Source: Flavisolibacter ginsengisoli DSM 18119 (GTDB lineage: Bacteria; Bacteroidota; Bacteroidia; Chitinophagales; Chitinophagaceae). Taken from it: a stretch of DNA of 64,000 nucleotides. The position numbers and the translations under genes were made by a program. The stretch lies in assembly GCF_900129295.1 (NCBI RefSeq), contig NZ_FQUU01000006.1, positions 160,863-224,862 of the forward strand. Direction: 5' to 3'. Shown one piece after another: positions 18,601-27,206 of the stretch. Positions within the stretch are counted from its first letter, which is position 1; every line of letters starts with the position of its first letter. The notes beneath the pieces are model-generated. The model searched no databases, had not been told where the DNA came from, and was given only the letters and a program-made list of their open reading frames with translations.

Positions 18601-18788
18601 ATAAGAACAGCCTTTGTCATGAGTTCACCATTGGCTCCCGGGTATTCTGCTGTTACAGTTACCTTAGGTGGTGAGATAGAAGGGAATTGAGTGACAGGCA
18701 GATTGGTGATGGCCAGCACACCCAAAAAAACAATAATGAGCGATATGACGATGGACAGGACAGGCCTGTGTATAAACTTATTAAACAT
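15594..18788 (-). CDS. RND efflux pump, HAE1 (AcrB-like) inner-membrane subunit
   Basis: 1064 residues with the AcrB architecture: TM1 at the N-terminus (LSIVISLIIVFLGVLAITNL), two large periplasmic loops and 12 membrane segments. It is a proton-driven drug or solvent exporter. The TM4 relay, which is Asp-Asp in AcrB (407/408), reads VVDNAIVV, so the second acid is replaced by Asn (D409-N410). The TM10 Lys is kept in LLGKNAVLIVEFA. It lies 27 bp after the adaptor gene and overlaps the TolC-like gene by 8 bp. A His/Glu-rich C-terminal tail is present. The Asn may mark a Bacteroidota subgroup rather than an inactive pump. Confidence 0.95.
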   Translation of the reverse strand: MFNKFIHRPVLSIVISLIIVFLGVLAITNLPVTQFPSISPPKVTVTAEYPGANGELMTKAVLIPLERAINGIPGMKYMASDAGNDGEATIQIVFNLGTDPNLASVNVQNRVASVVNKLPPLVVREGVKITREESNMLMYINLYSKDTSMDQKFLFNFADINILSELKRVNGVGFADILGNREYAMRIWLKPDRMLAYKISADEVLKALDEQSLEASPGKTGESSGKRSQTFEYVLKYPGRFSTKEEYENIVLKSSQAGELLRLKDVAEVEFGSSMYDIYSTLNGHSSAAIVLKQSYGSNASQVIADVKAKLKEIKESSFPKGVDYEISYDVSKFLDASIEKVIHTLVEAFILVGLVVFLFLGDWRSTLIPAIAVPVSLVGTFLFMQFFGITLNLITLFALVLAIGIVVDNAIVVIEAVHAKMETKHLSPLKATEEAMHEISGAIIAITLVMAAVFIPVAFMSGPVGIFYRQFSITMATAIILSGLVALTLTPALCAMMLKNTHGKERKKTLLQKMLDGFNNRFNRLSGRYQKLLGKIVSRRVVTFGLLIAFCAATWFLNNRLPSGFIPNEDQGMFYAVIQTPPGSSLERTNQVAEKLQKIAQGLEDVQSVSSLAGYEILTEGTGSNSGTCLINLKSWEDRKHSVQQVIDELEEKSKEISGATIEFFQPPAVPGYGAAGGFELRLLDKSGTGDYKKMETVSNDFVKQLSKRPELSSVFTFYSASFPQYMLKIDNDIAQQKGVTIDNAMNTLSTLIGSNYETSFIKYGRQYKVMVQALPQYRALPEDILKLYVKNDHDEMVPFSAFMKMEKVYGLSEITRHNMYNSSEISGASAPGYSSGSAIEAVTEVAKKTLPRGFGIDWAGISADEVARGNEAIYIFLICLVFVYLLLAAQYESFILPLAVILSLPAGVFGSFLLLKIMGLENNIYAQVALVMLVGLLGKNAVLIVEFAVQRHRSGETVLKAAMQGAALRFRPILMTSLAFIAGLVPLVFASGPGAIGNRTIGAASAGGMILGTIFGVLLIPGLYYVFGKISERRLLVKDENENPLTEEIDHHTEREKIEHYV

Positions 18789-18815
18789 TGATAAATTCTT
18801 TTAGAGGGTGAACCA

Positions 18816-19898
18816 CTATTCTGCATATAATTTCAGGTGCGTGATCACCTCCCTGGGTGCCACAAATTCTGTATCGATCTTATCGTCATCCTTTACTTTT
18901 TGCACCCCTTCCAGCAATACCTTATCAGTTTCACCAAGACCACTTCCTACCACAAACAGGTCAGGCATTTGATTGCTTATGGTAATGTTCCTTGATCTGA
19001 CAACACCATTTTTATCTACGACAAAAACATAGGTCTTCTCCTGTATCTCGTAGGTTGATTTCTGAGGAATCACCAGCGCATTCCTTACAGGAACAGTCAT
19101 CTCCACTTTTCCTGTTTCACCGTTTTTTAAAAGATTATCCGGGTTAGGGAATTTTGCCCTGAAAGCGATATTTCCCGTTTCATGGTCAAATTCACTTTCT
19201 ACTGTTTCTACTTCTCCCTGGTATTTTAAGGGCTGGTTATTAGCCAACAGCAAGCTTACTTTGTTGCTTCCCCGGTTTTTTATATTGGTTTTATAATCCA
19301 GGTATTCAGGCTCCGAAACATTGAAATAGGCAAATACCTGGCTATTGTCGGAAAGGCTGGTCAATAATTGGCCTTCATCCACAAGGCTTCCCAGTTTCAA
19401 AGGGATACGATCGATTGTACCAGAAAACGGAGCCCTTATCTCGGTAAAGGAAAGATGGATCCTGGCTAGTGCCACTTCAGCCTTGGCCTGGTCCAGTTTC
19501 GCCTTCGCCATTGCAAACTCATTTTTTGAGATCACATTTTTGTCAGCCAGGACCTTTGTATTATTTAATTCTATCTCCGATGCCCTGGCTTCGGCCTGTG
19601 CTTTCTGAAGCTCAGCCTCGAATATTGTAGGCATGATGCGAAACAATACCTGGCCGGCTTTCACAAATTGTCCTTCATCAACATATATTTTTTGCAGGTA
19701 ACCCCTTTCCTGTGCCCTGATCTCAATATTCCTGACAGACTTTATCTGGGAGACATATTCTTTGACAAATGAAGTATCTACTCTTAAAGGAGAAGTCACC
19801 TTGTACTTACTTATTTCCTCCTTTACTTTCTTTTCAGAAGTACAGCTTGTATGGCATAATAAGGCACACAAACTCATAAAGCTTACAATTCTTTTCAT
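18816..19898 (-). CDS. RND efflux periplasmic adaptor (AcrA-like lipoprotein)
   Basis: 360 residues with a lipoprotein signal (CHTSC, about residue 19). It has a lipoyl/biotinyl hairpin (VRNIEIRAQERGYLQKIYVD ... FVKAGQVLFRI), a coiled-coil alpha-hairpin (about 95-145), a beta-barrel (LLTSLSDNSQVFAYFNVSE) and a membrane-proximal domain (NALVIPQKSTYEIQEKTYVF). It links the AcrB-like pump and the TolC-like channel. It is the first gene of the three-gene operon, with 27 bp to the next gene. I see no adjacent TetR or other regulator. Confidence 0.95.
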   Translation of the reverse strand: MKRIVSFMSLCALLCHTSCTSEKKVKEEISKYKVTSPLRVDTSFVKEYVSQIKSVRNIEIRAQERGYLQKIYVDEGQFVKAGQVLFRIMPTIFEAELQKAQAEARASEIELNNTKVLADKNVISKNEFAMAKAKLDQAKAEVALARIHLSFTEIRAPFSGTIDRIPLKLGSLVDEGQLLTSLSDNSQVFAYFNVSEPEYLDYKTNIKNRGSNKVSLLLANNQPLKYQGEVETVESEFDHETGNIAFRAKFPNPDNLLKNGETGKVEMTVPVRNALVIPQKSTYEIQEKTYVFVVDKNGVVRSRNITISNQMPDLFVVGSGLGETDKVLLEGVQKVKDDDKIDTEFVAPREVITHLKLYAE

Positions 19899-20053
19899 GT
19901 TATTAAGTGGATAATTAAAAGATGGAATCAGTAAAAACCAGCAATTCCTTTGATAAGGTCATTCCTAAGACAGCATGACCTGTACAACGATGAAGTGTAA
20001 TACATAAAGCCAGGCATGTGATGACATACCTGCCAATTTGATTACTGGTTTAT

Positions 20054-20446
20054 TTAAATTTTTATGGCTCTATGTATTATATACCTTGGAGAGCCCAGGT
20101 AAAGGCAGGGATCGAAGGATTCAGGATGCCCTGGTAAAATATGATCCTGGTGCAACAAAATGAATACATCTGAGAAGGCTACAACATATCTGCAAAAAAG
20201 CAAATGCTTCCTGTTAATGAAATCTTCATCATCGTCTTCTACGCCGATCAGGTGTGTTTCGTCTGGTAAATCATCATTTTTACATATGGGATCATCACTT
20301 GTTGACCGAACATTTTTAAGTTGTTGCGCTATTGTTATGCCTACTGAAGGCAACAGCCGATCCTGCGCTCCTCCAGGAACATAATTCTTTCCGCTTACCG
20401 CCTGGAAGCATATAAAGAGAAACAATATTAAAGCGCCGGACCTCAT
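20054..20446 (-). CDS. Small secreted hypothetical protein with an acidic segment
   Basis: About 130 residues. I chose the ATG at 20446, seven codons inside the longest frame, because it starts directly at a good signal peptide (MRSGALILFLFICFQAVSG). The mature part includes PSVGITIAQQLKNV, then KNDDLPDETHLIGVEDDDEDFINRKH, an acidic patch ending in basic residues, and a hydrophobic segment (YVVAFSDVFILLH). I do not recognise a named family. It is on the same strand as the RND operon, 155 bp upstream of the adaptor, and could be part of the same transcript. Confidence 0.5.
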   Translation of the reverse strand: MRSGALILFLFICFQAVSGKNYVPGGAQDRLLPSVGITIAQQLKNVRSTSDDPICKNDDLPDETHLIGVEDDDEDFINRKHLLFCRYVVAFSDVFILLHQDHILPGHPESFDPCLYLGSPRYIIHRAIKI

Positions 20447-20604
20447 ATGAAGAGGCAAAATTAACATTACAGCCCAAACCGCCTAAAATCAATTCTAAAA
20501 AATAAGCAAAATTGCCTTGCCTGTATTATGGATGAAGGGTTAGTTCGCCTATGGGACGATGGTAATTCTTAGTGCATTTACCCGTCTTGTTAATTTTTAA
20601 ACCA

Positions 20605-23226
20605 TCATGGAATGATTTCATTTTGATTACTTAAGGTATAATGATAGACACCGGAGGAAATCATATATTTTTTTCCCTGTAGTATCAACGAGGCCCTTGA
20701 ATTCGGGGGAATGGTTACCTGATATTCAATTGTATTATTGATTCGCTTCCATGAGGAAACAATACGGCCAAATGGTCCATCATGATAACAGGAAAAGCTA
20801 TCCAGTCCTTTAACAAAACAGGGTTCCAATAAAATATTTTTAAAGCCGGGGTGCTCAGGATCAGGCCTCATACCTCCCAGTGCTTTATAGAACCAGGCGC
20901 CTATCTCGCCAAACATAATATGGTTCAAAGAGATGTCATTGACCGCATCGATCTTCCAGTTCTCATAAAGCGTAGTAGCACCATTTACCATCCACCACCC
21001 CCATGAAGGATAAGTTCTGGAGGAAGCTAGCCTGAATGCAAGGTCTGCATAACCATTTTCACTTAGCGCATTAAGAATTGCTTTAGTTCCCAGCAGACCA
21101 ACATCCAGTCGTGCGCTGTCTGCTTGCACCCTTTTGGCCAGGTTACCGGCTATCAAAGCTTTCCATTCATCAGGAACTATTCCCCAATACAAAGGCACTG
21201 CCATTTCTGTTTGTGTGCCCTTACCATATACTTTATTTAATGTATCCAGGTACTTACGATTAAAAGCAGTTTTGATCTTTGAAGCAAGTGCAGTATAATA
21301 TACCCAATCCTTTTCTTTGCCAAACAGGCGGGCAGTCTTAGCCAATATCATCACATCTGCATAATAATAGCAGGTTGATGTAAGTTCTACCGGCGATACC
21401 GATTTTACCGGCACCCAATCTCCAAGTCCCCAACTTACAAGCCCCGATGGATAGAGCTCATTGATATGATCTATATACCTCTTTATGTGATCATAGTCAT
21501 CTGCCAGTGCCTTACTGTCGCCATAGAACATATAAAGATTCCATGGAATAATGGCGATGGTGCTGGTCCAGTCTGGCCCATTACCCCATTCATAACCCCA
21601 TCCACCGGTAGGAACAATGGAAGGCAGCACACCATTAGGCTGTTGTTCATCCCTGTGGTCTGCCATCCATTTCTCATAAACTGTTATACCATCAAAATTG
21701 TAAAGTCCTGTTTCCACAGCAATAGCCGCATCACCTGTCCACCCATTTTTTTCCCGCTGGGGGCAATCTGTCGGGTATCCAAATAAATTTGATAAGTATG
21801 AATTATTAGTAGCTGACCAGATTTTATTGATAATCGAATCAGAGGATTGGATGCTTCCAACTGGTTTCACATCTGAATGCATAAAATAACCATGCAAACT
21901 TTCACGCGTCAAAGTCACCGGTTTGCTGGAGCTTATTTCTACATATTGAAATCCCTTATAGTTAAACCGGGGCCGGAAGCTTTCTTCCCCTTCTCCTTTG
22001 AGTACATAAATATCTGTTTCAAAAGGATCAGTGTCATCCACAGGACGATAATGCACATCTATATTGGATTGGTCCACATGTCCATTTGCATACAAGCGTT
22101 CACCATGCTTCAGGCGAATGATAGTTCCTCTCACCCCTTTCAATCTAATTTCACTTACCCCAGCTATATTTCTACCCAGGTCAAATAAATAGGAAGTATC
22201 AGAGAATTTTTTCATTTCCTTTGATGGCACCAGTTCAGCATCAACAATGGGTACCATACTTTGCGCTACTATTTTTGTAGAAGGTGCTGCAACATAAGTA
22301 CATTGTTTCCAGGCAGAATCAACACCCATAGCATTATTCCAATCTGGTATATACCTGGTGGCATCATACTGTTCTCCCGTATAGATGCTGTTGAAAAGCA
22401 GGGGGCCAAGGGTTGTTTTCCACTGCTTGTCAGTACTGACAATTTGTTGTGTTCCATCAGTGAAGGTTATGCGTAGATCCATACAGAACGAAGGCCTGTT
22501 GCGCCAGGGGGCTTTATCAAAATCCCAGACTGCAGTGGACTGGTGATTGTACCAGCCATTTCCCAACATCACTCCTACCACATTATTGCCTGGCTGTAAG
22601 CTGGAGGTCACATCATAGGTAACATATAAATTGCGGCGGTCAAAACGGGTGTACATGGGGTCCAGCCTATGGTTGCCAATGCGCTGACCATTCAAATAAA
22701 GTTCATACAGGCCTGCAACTGTAATATAGGCCCTTGCAGAAGCAATCTTCTTTTCAATTAAAAAGGATCTTCTGAAAAGCCCTGCAGGTTTCATCTTACT
22801 ATCCCTTGAATCACTGATCCAGGAACCCCTCCAGTTTTGCTGGTTCATCATTCCAGTCTCAAAACTGCTGGATGCAGTTGCTTTATTGCCTTTATTATCA
22901 ACTATGGTAACAGACCAGAAGTATTTTGTAAAAGGTTTAAGGCCACTGCCTTTATAGGTAACCAGTTGCTCACCAGATTTTCCTTTCAACATCCAGGAAT
23001 TTCCAGCCAACTGTATTACACCAAGGGAATCCGTACCAACGCTTAGCTGGTAAGACTGTTGTTTAATACCTGGCGTACTCGAACTAAGTTGCCAGGAAAA
23101 ACGGGGCTGAGGTACATCAATGCCAAGGGGAGAAACCAAATGCTCGCATAAAAGACTGTTAACCTTTGTTTGGGCATAGAGCATATTTCCGGTGAACAGG
23201 ACAAAAAGAATAAGTATTTTTTTCAA
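20605..23226 (-). CDS. Alpha-L-rhamnosidase, GH78
   Basis: About 873 residues. I chose TTG at 23226 rather than the longer frame from 23241, because it follows an unusually good ribosome site (AAAGGAG, 6 nt spacing) and leads straight into a signal peptide (KKILILFVLFTGNMLYAQ). Domains in order: an N-terminal Ig-like domain (about 20-125), a Bac_rhamnosid_N lectin-like domain (ARAYITVAGLYELYLNGQRI), a concanavalin-like domain, the (alpha/alpha)6 barrel with DCPQREKNGWTGDAAIAVE (general-acid region) and a C-terminal beta domain (LGGMRPDPEHPGF). It releases terminal rhamnose from plant or microbial glycans in the periplasm. It is a stand-alone gene. Confidence 0.94.
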   Translation of the reverse strand: MKKILILFVLFTGNMLYAQTKVNSLLCEHLVSPLGIDVPQPRFSWQLSSSTPGIKQQSYQLSVGTDSLGVIQLAGNSWMLKGKSGEQLVTYKGSGLKPFTKYFWSVTIVDNKGNKATASSSFETGMMNQQNWRGSWISDSRDSKMKPAGLFRRSFLIEKKIASARAYITVAGLYELYLNGQRIGNHRLDPMYTRFDRRNLYVTYDVTSSLQPGNNVVGVMLGNGWYNHQSTAVWDFDKAPWRNRPSFCMDLRITFTDGTQQIVSTDKQWKTTLGPLLFNSIYTGEQYDATRYIPDWNNAMGVDSAWKQCTYVAAPSTKIVAQSMVPIVDAELVPSKEMKKFSDTSYLFDLGRNIAGVSEIRLKGVRGTIIRLKHGERLYANGHVDQSNIDVHYRPVDDTDPFETDIYVLKGEGEESFRPRFNYKGFQYVEISSSKPVTLTRESLHGYFMHSDVKPVGSIQSSDSIINKIWSATNNSYLSNLFGYPTDCPQREKNGWTGDAAIAVETGLYNFDGITVYEKWMADHRDEQQPNGVLPSIVPTGGWGYEWGNGPDWTSTIAIIPWNLYMFYGDSKALADDYDHIKRYIDHINELYPSGLVSWGLGDWVPVKSVSPVELTSTCYYYADVMILAKTARLFGKEKDWVYYTALASKIKTAFNRKYLDTLNKVYGKGTQTEMAVPLYWGIVPDEWKALIAGNLAKRVQADSARLDVGLLGTKAILNALSENGYADLAFRLASSRTYPSWGWWMVNGATTLYENWKIDAVNDISLNHIMFGEIGAWFYKALGGMRPDPEHPGFKNILLEPCFVKGLDSFSCYHDGPFGRIVSSWKRINNTIEYQVTIPPNSRASLILQGKKYMISSGVYHYTLSNQNEIIP

Positions 23227-23382
23227 ACTATCTCCTTTCAAATCATTTATTTTATGGAAAAGCTATAATATTAAATTCATTACTAACTCTCATTAATTCC
23301 TAATGAAAATGAAATAGCCTGATGCAGAAAAATATTACAATGCGCCAATCTGCTTTCGGACTCAAGTCTGCGCATGCAAATT

Positions 23383-24492
23383 TCATTGCTTTAGATGCTT
23401 AAGCTTTGCATTGTTGATAACATCCAGCAAGCCATCTTCATACTGGTCATTAGACAGCTCCCAGAACATGATTCCTCCCAGGCCTTTCTCCATCGCATAC
23501 TTTAGCTTTAATGCTATAGAATGTTTATCATCGTAGGTAACAAAAAGTGATTGACTGGGATTATATAAATATGGGGCCATTACCGTCTCATCCCAATGGT
23601 ATATAAAACCGCTGTCTGCCGAATACTGCGTCGCAACGTTTTTAAAATCCACACCCGTTTTAAACCTGCCGGGCTGGTACAATCCGGAATTGGTGTCCGG
23701 CACCGCTTCCCACACCCTTCCATAGAAGGCAGCACCAATAATGATCTTTTGCCTGGGTATTTTTAATTGAAACAACCTTGAAACTGCATTATCAATGGAC
23801 TCAGGTTGTTGTGGAGATGAATATAAAGCAGTGTGATGCCCGGTAGTTACTGAATAACCTCCTACCAGGTCATAAGTCATCAGGTTGACCATGTCAACTT
23901 TTTTCATCACCTTTTTCCATTCCACAGCTTCATTGATATATTGATTGAATCCACCGGCGGCAAAACTGATCACATGTTCTTTGCCCAATGTTTTCCGTAA
24001 CTGCCTGACGAGTTGAGTGAAATTATGCTTGTCAGCAAGCTGGAACTTATGGCCAGGGAACCCGGCTATGCCTGGATACTCCCAGTCAAGGTCAATTCCA
24101 TCAGTTTGTAAAAATGTAGTTAGTTCATTTACAGATCGTGAAAATAATTTCCTGTTCTTCCTGGTTGAGAAAACATCCGAACAGGTTGCACAACCACCCC
24201 AACCTCCCAGGGATAACAACACTTTGAGATTTGGATTTTTGGACTTCAAGCTGACAAGCCTTTGAATGACTGCTGTGTCCAGTGCATTTGAAACATGTAG
24301 TCGGGGGCCTATCAAATGACAAAAACTAAAAATTATATGCGTTAGCTTTTCTGCTGGTATACTGTCAACTTCAGTCAGTCGTTTACCCGAATAATAAGCA
24401 ATTACAGAAAAGCCTGGTTTAACCTGACCAAGGACAACATTTGAAGATATAAGGGCTAAAACAAGTACTACGATTGTCAACGTATTTCTCAT
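23383..24492 (-). CDS. Secreted chitinase-type glycosidase, GH18
   Basis: 369 residues from ATG 24492, chosen because it begins the signal peptide MRNTLTIVVLVLALISSNVV; the frame also extends 16 codons upstream. It has the GH18 substrate-assisted motif DGIDLDWEYPG (DxxDxDxE), the strand VLLSLGGWGGCATC (SxGG motif), MTYDLVGGYS and the terminal GIMFWELSNDQ tryptophan motif. It should hydrolyse beta-1,4-GlcNAc linkages in chitin or peptidoglycan-derived chains. It has no carbohydrate-binding module and no T9SS signal, so it is likely periplasmic. The gene stands alone between GH78 and a DUF1569 gene. Confidence 0.93.
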   Translation of the reverse strand: MRNTLTIVVLVLALISSNVVLGQVKPGFSVIAYYSGKRLTEVDSIPAEKLTHIIFSFCHLIGPRLHVSNALDTAVIQRLVSLKSKNPNLKVLLSLGGWGGCATCSDVFSTRKNRKLFSRSVNELTTFLQTDGIDLDWEYPGIAGFPGHKFQLADKHNFTQLVRQLRKTLGKEHVISFAAGGFNQYINEAVEWKKVMKKVDMVNLMTYDLVGGYSVTTGHHTALYSSPQQPESIDNAVSRLFQLKIPRQKIIIGAAFYGRVWEAVPDTNSGLYQPGRFKTGVDFKNVATQYSADSGFIYHWDETVMAPYLYNPSQSLFVTYDDKHSIALKLKYAMEKGLGGIMFWELSNDQYEDGLLDVINNAKLKHLKQ

Positions 24493-24582
24493 AATGAATG
24501 GACCTTTATATTCATTTCCTTTGTTTATTATACAAAGCATACTGGTATTTGCAAAAATTCTCCAAATTGCCTTTGATGTTAG

Positions 24583-25032
24583 TTAAACTCCAAATTGCCT
24601 TAAATGATGGTCAATGTGTTTCCACTCAAAAATAGCCCATTCCTCAGGTGAAAATTTTCCAAAGAACGGATGAGGGTATGATGTACAACCAGAAACACCT
24701 CCCTCAAAAAATTGCAGGACAGATGTCTTTGCCTTTGCTTTTTGCTCCTCAAAGTCAAGATCTTCAGGAAATATATGGCTTTTATCAGTAGGTGAATTCT
24801 TCCCAAATGGCGTTGTGCTCAAAGCCCTTTTTTTCATAAAAGGAGCAATAAACCTTCCAATAAAGACTCTTGGTATACTGAACTTTCCCATTGCCATTTC
24901 CATGGATACATTGCAATGGGCTAACATTTGGGCTACGTTCATTTTGCCCCATTGTCGTTGTGATGTTGATGTTAGGTTATCTATCCGCCTTATGATTTGA
25001 GATACGTCTTCTTCGTTATAAAAATTGTTCAT
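24583..25032 (-). CDS. DUF1569 (DinB-like) protein
   Basis: 149 cytoplasmic residues with the DUF1569 pattern. WGKMNVAQMLAHCNVSMEMAMG near residue 33 carries the first His, and EEWAIFEWKHIDHHLRQFGV at the end carries the HIDHHLRQF motif. These His residues match the metal site of the DinB/YfiT-like four-helix fold. The biochemical role is unknown; such proteins are common single genes in Bacteroidota. It has no signal peptide. The start is the ATG at 25032. Confidence 0.85.
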   Translation of the reverse strand: MNNFYNEEDVSQIIRRIDNLTSTSQRQWGKMNVAQMLAHCNVSMEMAMGKFSIPRVFIGRFIAPFMKKRALSTTPFGKNSPTDKSHIFPEDLDFEEQKAKAKTSVLQFFEGGVSGCTSYPHPFFGKFSPEEWAIFEWKHIDHHLRQFGV

Positions 25033-25081
25033 TCTATTAAATATTTCAATTCTAAGCGGATAACAAGTCTGGCAAAAATCT

Positions 25082-25510
25082 TTATTTCAATTTTGTAGAA
25101 TGCAACAATTGAATTTTCCAGCCTCCCTTCCTCTTTATTAAAACTGCACTTTCTAACCATTTCATAATTTGCTGTTTTTCCCCTAACCTGAATTCTGCGG
25201 AATTATTATAGCTCACCCATGCCATGTTACCACTTTGCTCTGTCCTGATAAACTTAAAAGTATTAATTCTTTCAATTTTAGAATTCTTCATGGGCATGAT
25301 CTTGCTAAGCAACGTATCCATATTCCATACCTGCCCATCTTCCAAAAGATGAAAGTCAGGGGTTACATAAAACTTTAGCGTATCAGCATTTACCAGTGAT
25401 AAACCGTTAAAGAATCCCACAACTGTAGCTTCTATTTTATTCTTTTCTTTTTGTGCAAACAAATGGGTTGAACACATAACAAATAACGAAATAAAGAAGA
25501 TTCCTTTCAT
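25082..25510 (-). CDS. Secreted NTF2-like protein
   Basis: 142 residues from ATG 25510, chosen because it begins the signal peptide MKGIFFISLFVMCSTHLFAQ. The upstream open frame (to 25687) is low-complexity and not protein-like. The mature part (VVGFFNGLSLVNADTLKFY ... FKFIRTEQSGNMAWVSYNNSA ... LIKRKGGWKIQLLHSTK) is an NTF2/SnoaL-like alpha-beta cone. Its function is unknown. It lies 49 bp upstream of the DUF1569 gene on the same strand, so the two may be co-transcribed. Confidence 0.75.
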   Translation of the reverse strand: MKGIFFISLFVMCSTHLFAQKEKNKIEATVVGFFNGLSLVNADTLKFYVTPDFHLLEDGQVWNMDTLLSKIMPMKNSKIERINTFKFIRTEQSGNMAWVSYNNSAEFRLGEKQQIMKWLESAVLIKRKGGWKIQLLHSTKLK

Positions 25511-25684
25511 AAAATGCTTTATAAGATTCTGGCTAAAATTGATTGAACTAATGCTAATCATAGCTTCCAAAATAATCAATAATACTGGGGTGGTAAAGCA
25601 TTTGTTGTTCTTTTGAAAACGATTCTTAAAGAATGAACAATGAATCTCTATGTATTGCCGACGTAGAATCTTCTTTATATGATA

Positions 25685-25716
25685 CAAAAAGAAAACCTGG
25701 CTTTAGTACCAGGCTT
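25685..25716 (-). terminator. Terminator after the lipoprotein gene
   Basis: On the minus strand GCCTGG-TACTAAAG-CCAGG is followed by TTTTCTTTTTG. It is 74 nt beyond the stop of the minus-strand lipoprotein gene (25790) and upstream of the NTF2-like gene, separating the two. Confidence 0.6.
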
Positions 25717-25789
25717 TCATACTTCTTCGTTCGATACCCGGCATAAGGCCGGTATGTATTAAATTCCGTCTTTAGTTTACTATTCTGCT

Positions 25790-26413
25790 CTATTTGTAGC
25801 AAATGGTACCTGTAAATGCAGCAGTTCCTTCAGGCTTAAAAATGTTTCCGGTTACGTCTAATGCGTAACTACCTGTTGCACCTTCAAATCTGCCTGTTCC
25901 GCCTATAATTGTACCCCGTCCAGTTAGATGCAGATCCCCATTAGCAGAAGGCTCCTGCAAATACCCGTCATTAGACGCAAATATTTTATCTCCATTGGCT
26001 GCCACAAAAGTTACTGTAGAAGTTACCAGTGCTGGAAAAGGCAAGGTAACGTCTCCTTCTGCAAGTACATCAATTGAAGCTCTCCCCATACCAGTACCCT
26101 CACCTGTACCTGTAAGGTGATCTTTTTGAACAGGATTAGCATCTGTAGCTGCCTGGGTCATTTCGTCCATAGTTACAAAACTGGCTTTGAATGGGACACA
26201 CCTTGTTTTTCCTTCCTGCCTTAATGCACTGCTTGTCAAATCGTTCTTTTGGGAACTGTCCTGTAATGCATTCTTTTGGCAACCCGCCAGGAGCAGGAGA
26301 AGTAATGATGGGAATAAAACAGTGAGATACCAGGAAAATGACTGCTTTAAAAAATTGGAGTGCGTGGCAGAAACATGAAGTAAGGAATTCTGCCTGTTGG
26401 ACATTTGTTTCAT
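25790..26413 (-). CDS. Hypothetical lipoprotein with a Gly-rich beta-barrel-like C-terminus
   Basis: About 207 residues from ATG 26413; the longer frame starts at a TTG 13 codons earlier. A hydrophobic segment, YLTVLFPSLLLLLLAGCQKN, ends in a lipobox Cys near residue 44, so the n-region is unusually long. The C-terminal half has alternating strands with DLHLTGRGTIIGGTGRFEGA and GSYALDVTGNIF, a pattern seen in allene-oxide-cyclase-like barrels and related secreted proteins. I cannot assign a function. It is on the same strand as, and 112 bp after, the LuxR-type response regulator. Confidence 0.65.
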   Translation of the reverse strand: MKQMSNRQNSLLHVSATHSNFLKQSFSWYLTVLFPSLLLLLLAGCQKNALQDSSQKNDLTSSALRQEGKTRCVPFKASFVTMDEMTQAATDANPVQKDHLTGTGEGTGMGRASIDVLAEGDVTLPFPALVTSTVTFVAANGDKIFASNDGYLQEPSANGDLHLTGRGTIIGGTGRFEGATGSYALDVTGNIFKPEGTAAFTGTICYK

Positions 26414-26525
26414 AATAAATATTTTAATGTTGCTAAATATTTTACGAATCAAATATCACCCAGGCAACAGGCATTAACAATACGCTTTTTGAGTGATGCC
26501 CGGTAATAAAATTGGGTGTTTATCT

Positions 26526-27158
26526 TCAGATAATTCTTTCGCGTAGTACTTTGGCGATCGCTTCTTTTCCACAGTTCACATGCAGTTTTGGGTAAATATT
26601 TTTGAGATGGGTGCGAGCTGTGTCAAAAGAAATGTTCAATTCGTCTGCAATGATCTTTATACTATACCCTTTAACCAGCAACTGCAATATTTCCTTTTCC
26701 CTTGGTGTTAAATGATACTCATGCCGGGATGATTTTACCTCAAAGCTTTGCAATACACGTTTTGCAATAGATGGCGACATGGGAGCACCGCCTTCCATAA
26801 CCTCGTTGATGGCTTCAAATAACTTAAACGGCGAGGTCTTTTTTAGGATGTAACCATTGGCGCCCGCGCAAAGGCTGCTGAACAAGCTTTCATCATTTTC
26901 AAACATGGTGTACATGATAATGAAAGTTTGAGGGCGGGCCTCTTTTATTTCACTTACAGCCTCTATGCCGGTTTTGCCGGGCATATGAATATCCATAATG
27001 ACCACATCAGGCTTGTAACGGCGAACAATGGTGGCCGCATCCATGGCATTGGAATAATTGCCAATGACAGTATAATCATTGCTGTTACTGTTACCAATCA
27101 ATGCCACCAGGGAATCCCTTAACTGGTCGTCATCTTCAAATATGATTATCGTTGTCAT
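26526..27158 (-). CDS. NarL/FixJ-type response regulator with LuxR HTH
   Basis: 210 residues. The receiver domain has acidic residues in IFEDDDQL, phospho-acceptor D56 in VVIMDIHMPGKTG and Lys in YILKKTSPF. A LuxR-type HTH (LTPREKEILQLLVKGYSIKI ... TARTHLKNIYPKL, about 145-200) binds DNA after phosphorylation. The gene lies 48 bp downstream of a HisKA_3 histidine kinase, which is almost certainly its partner. The pair resembles other two-component systems in which a periplasmic propeller sensor drives a LuxR-type regulator. Confidence 0.95.
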   Translation of the reverse strand: MTTIIIFEDDDQLRDSLVALIGNSNSNDYTVIGNYSNAMDAATIVRRYKPDVVIMDIHMPGKTGIEAVSEIKEARPQTFIIMYTMFENDESLFSSLCAGANGYILKKTSPFKLFEAINEVMEGGAPMSPSIAKRVLQSFEVKSSRHEYHLTPREKEILQLLVKGYSIKIIADELNISFDTARTHLKNIYPKLHVNCGKEAIAKVLRERII

Positions 27159-27206
27159 GGACTTTATTTTATTCCTGAGGCATCAATCAAACCGGCAACC
27201 TTAAAA

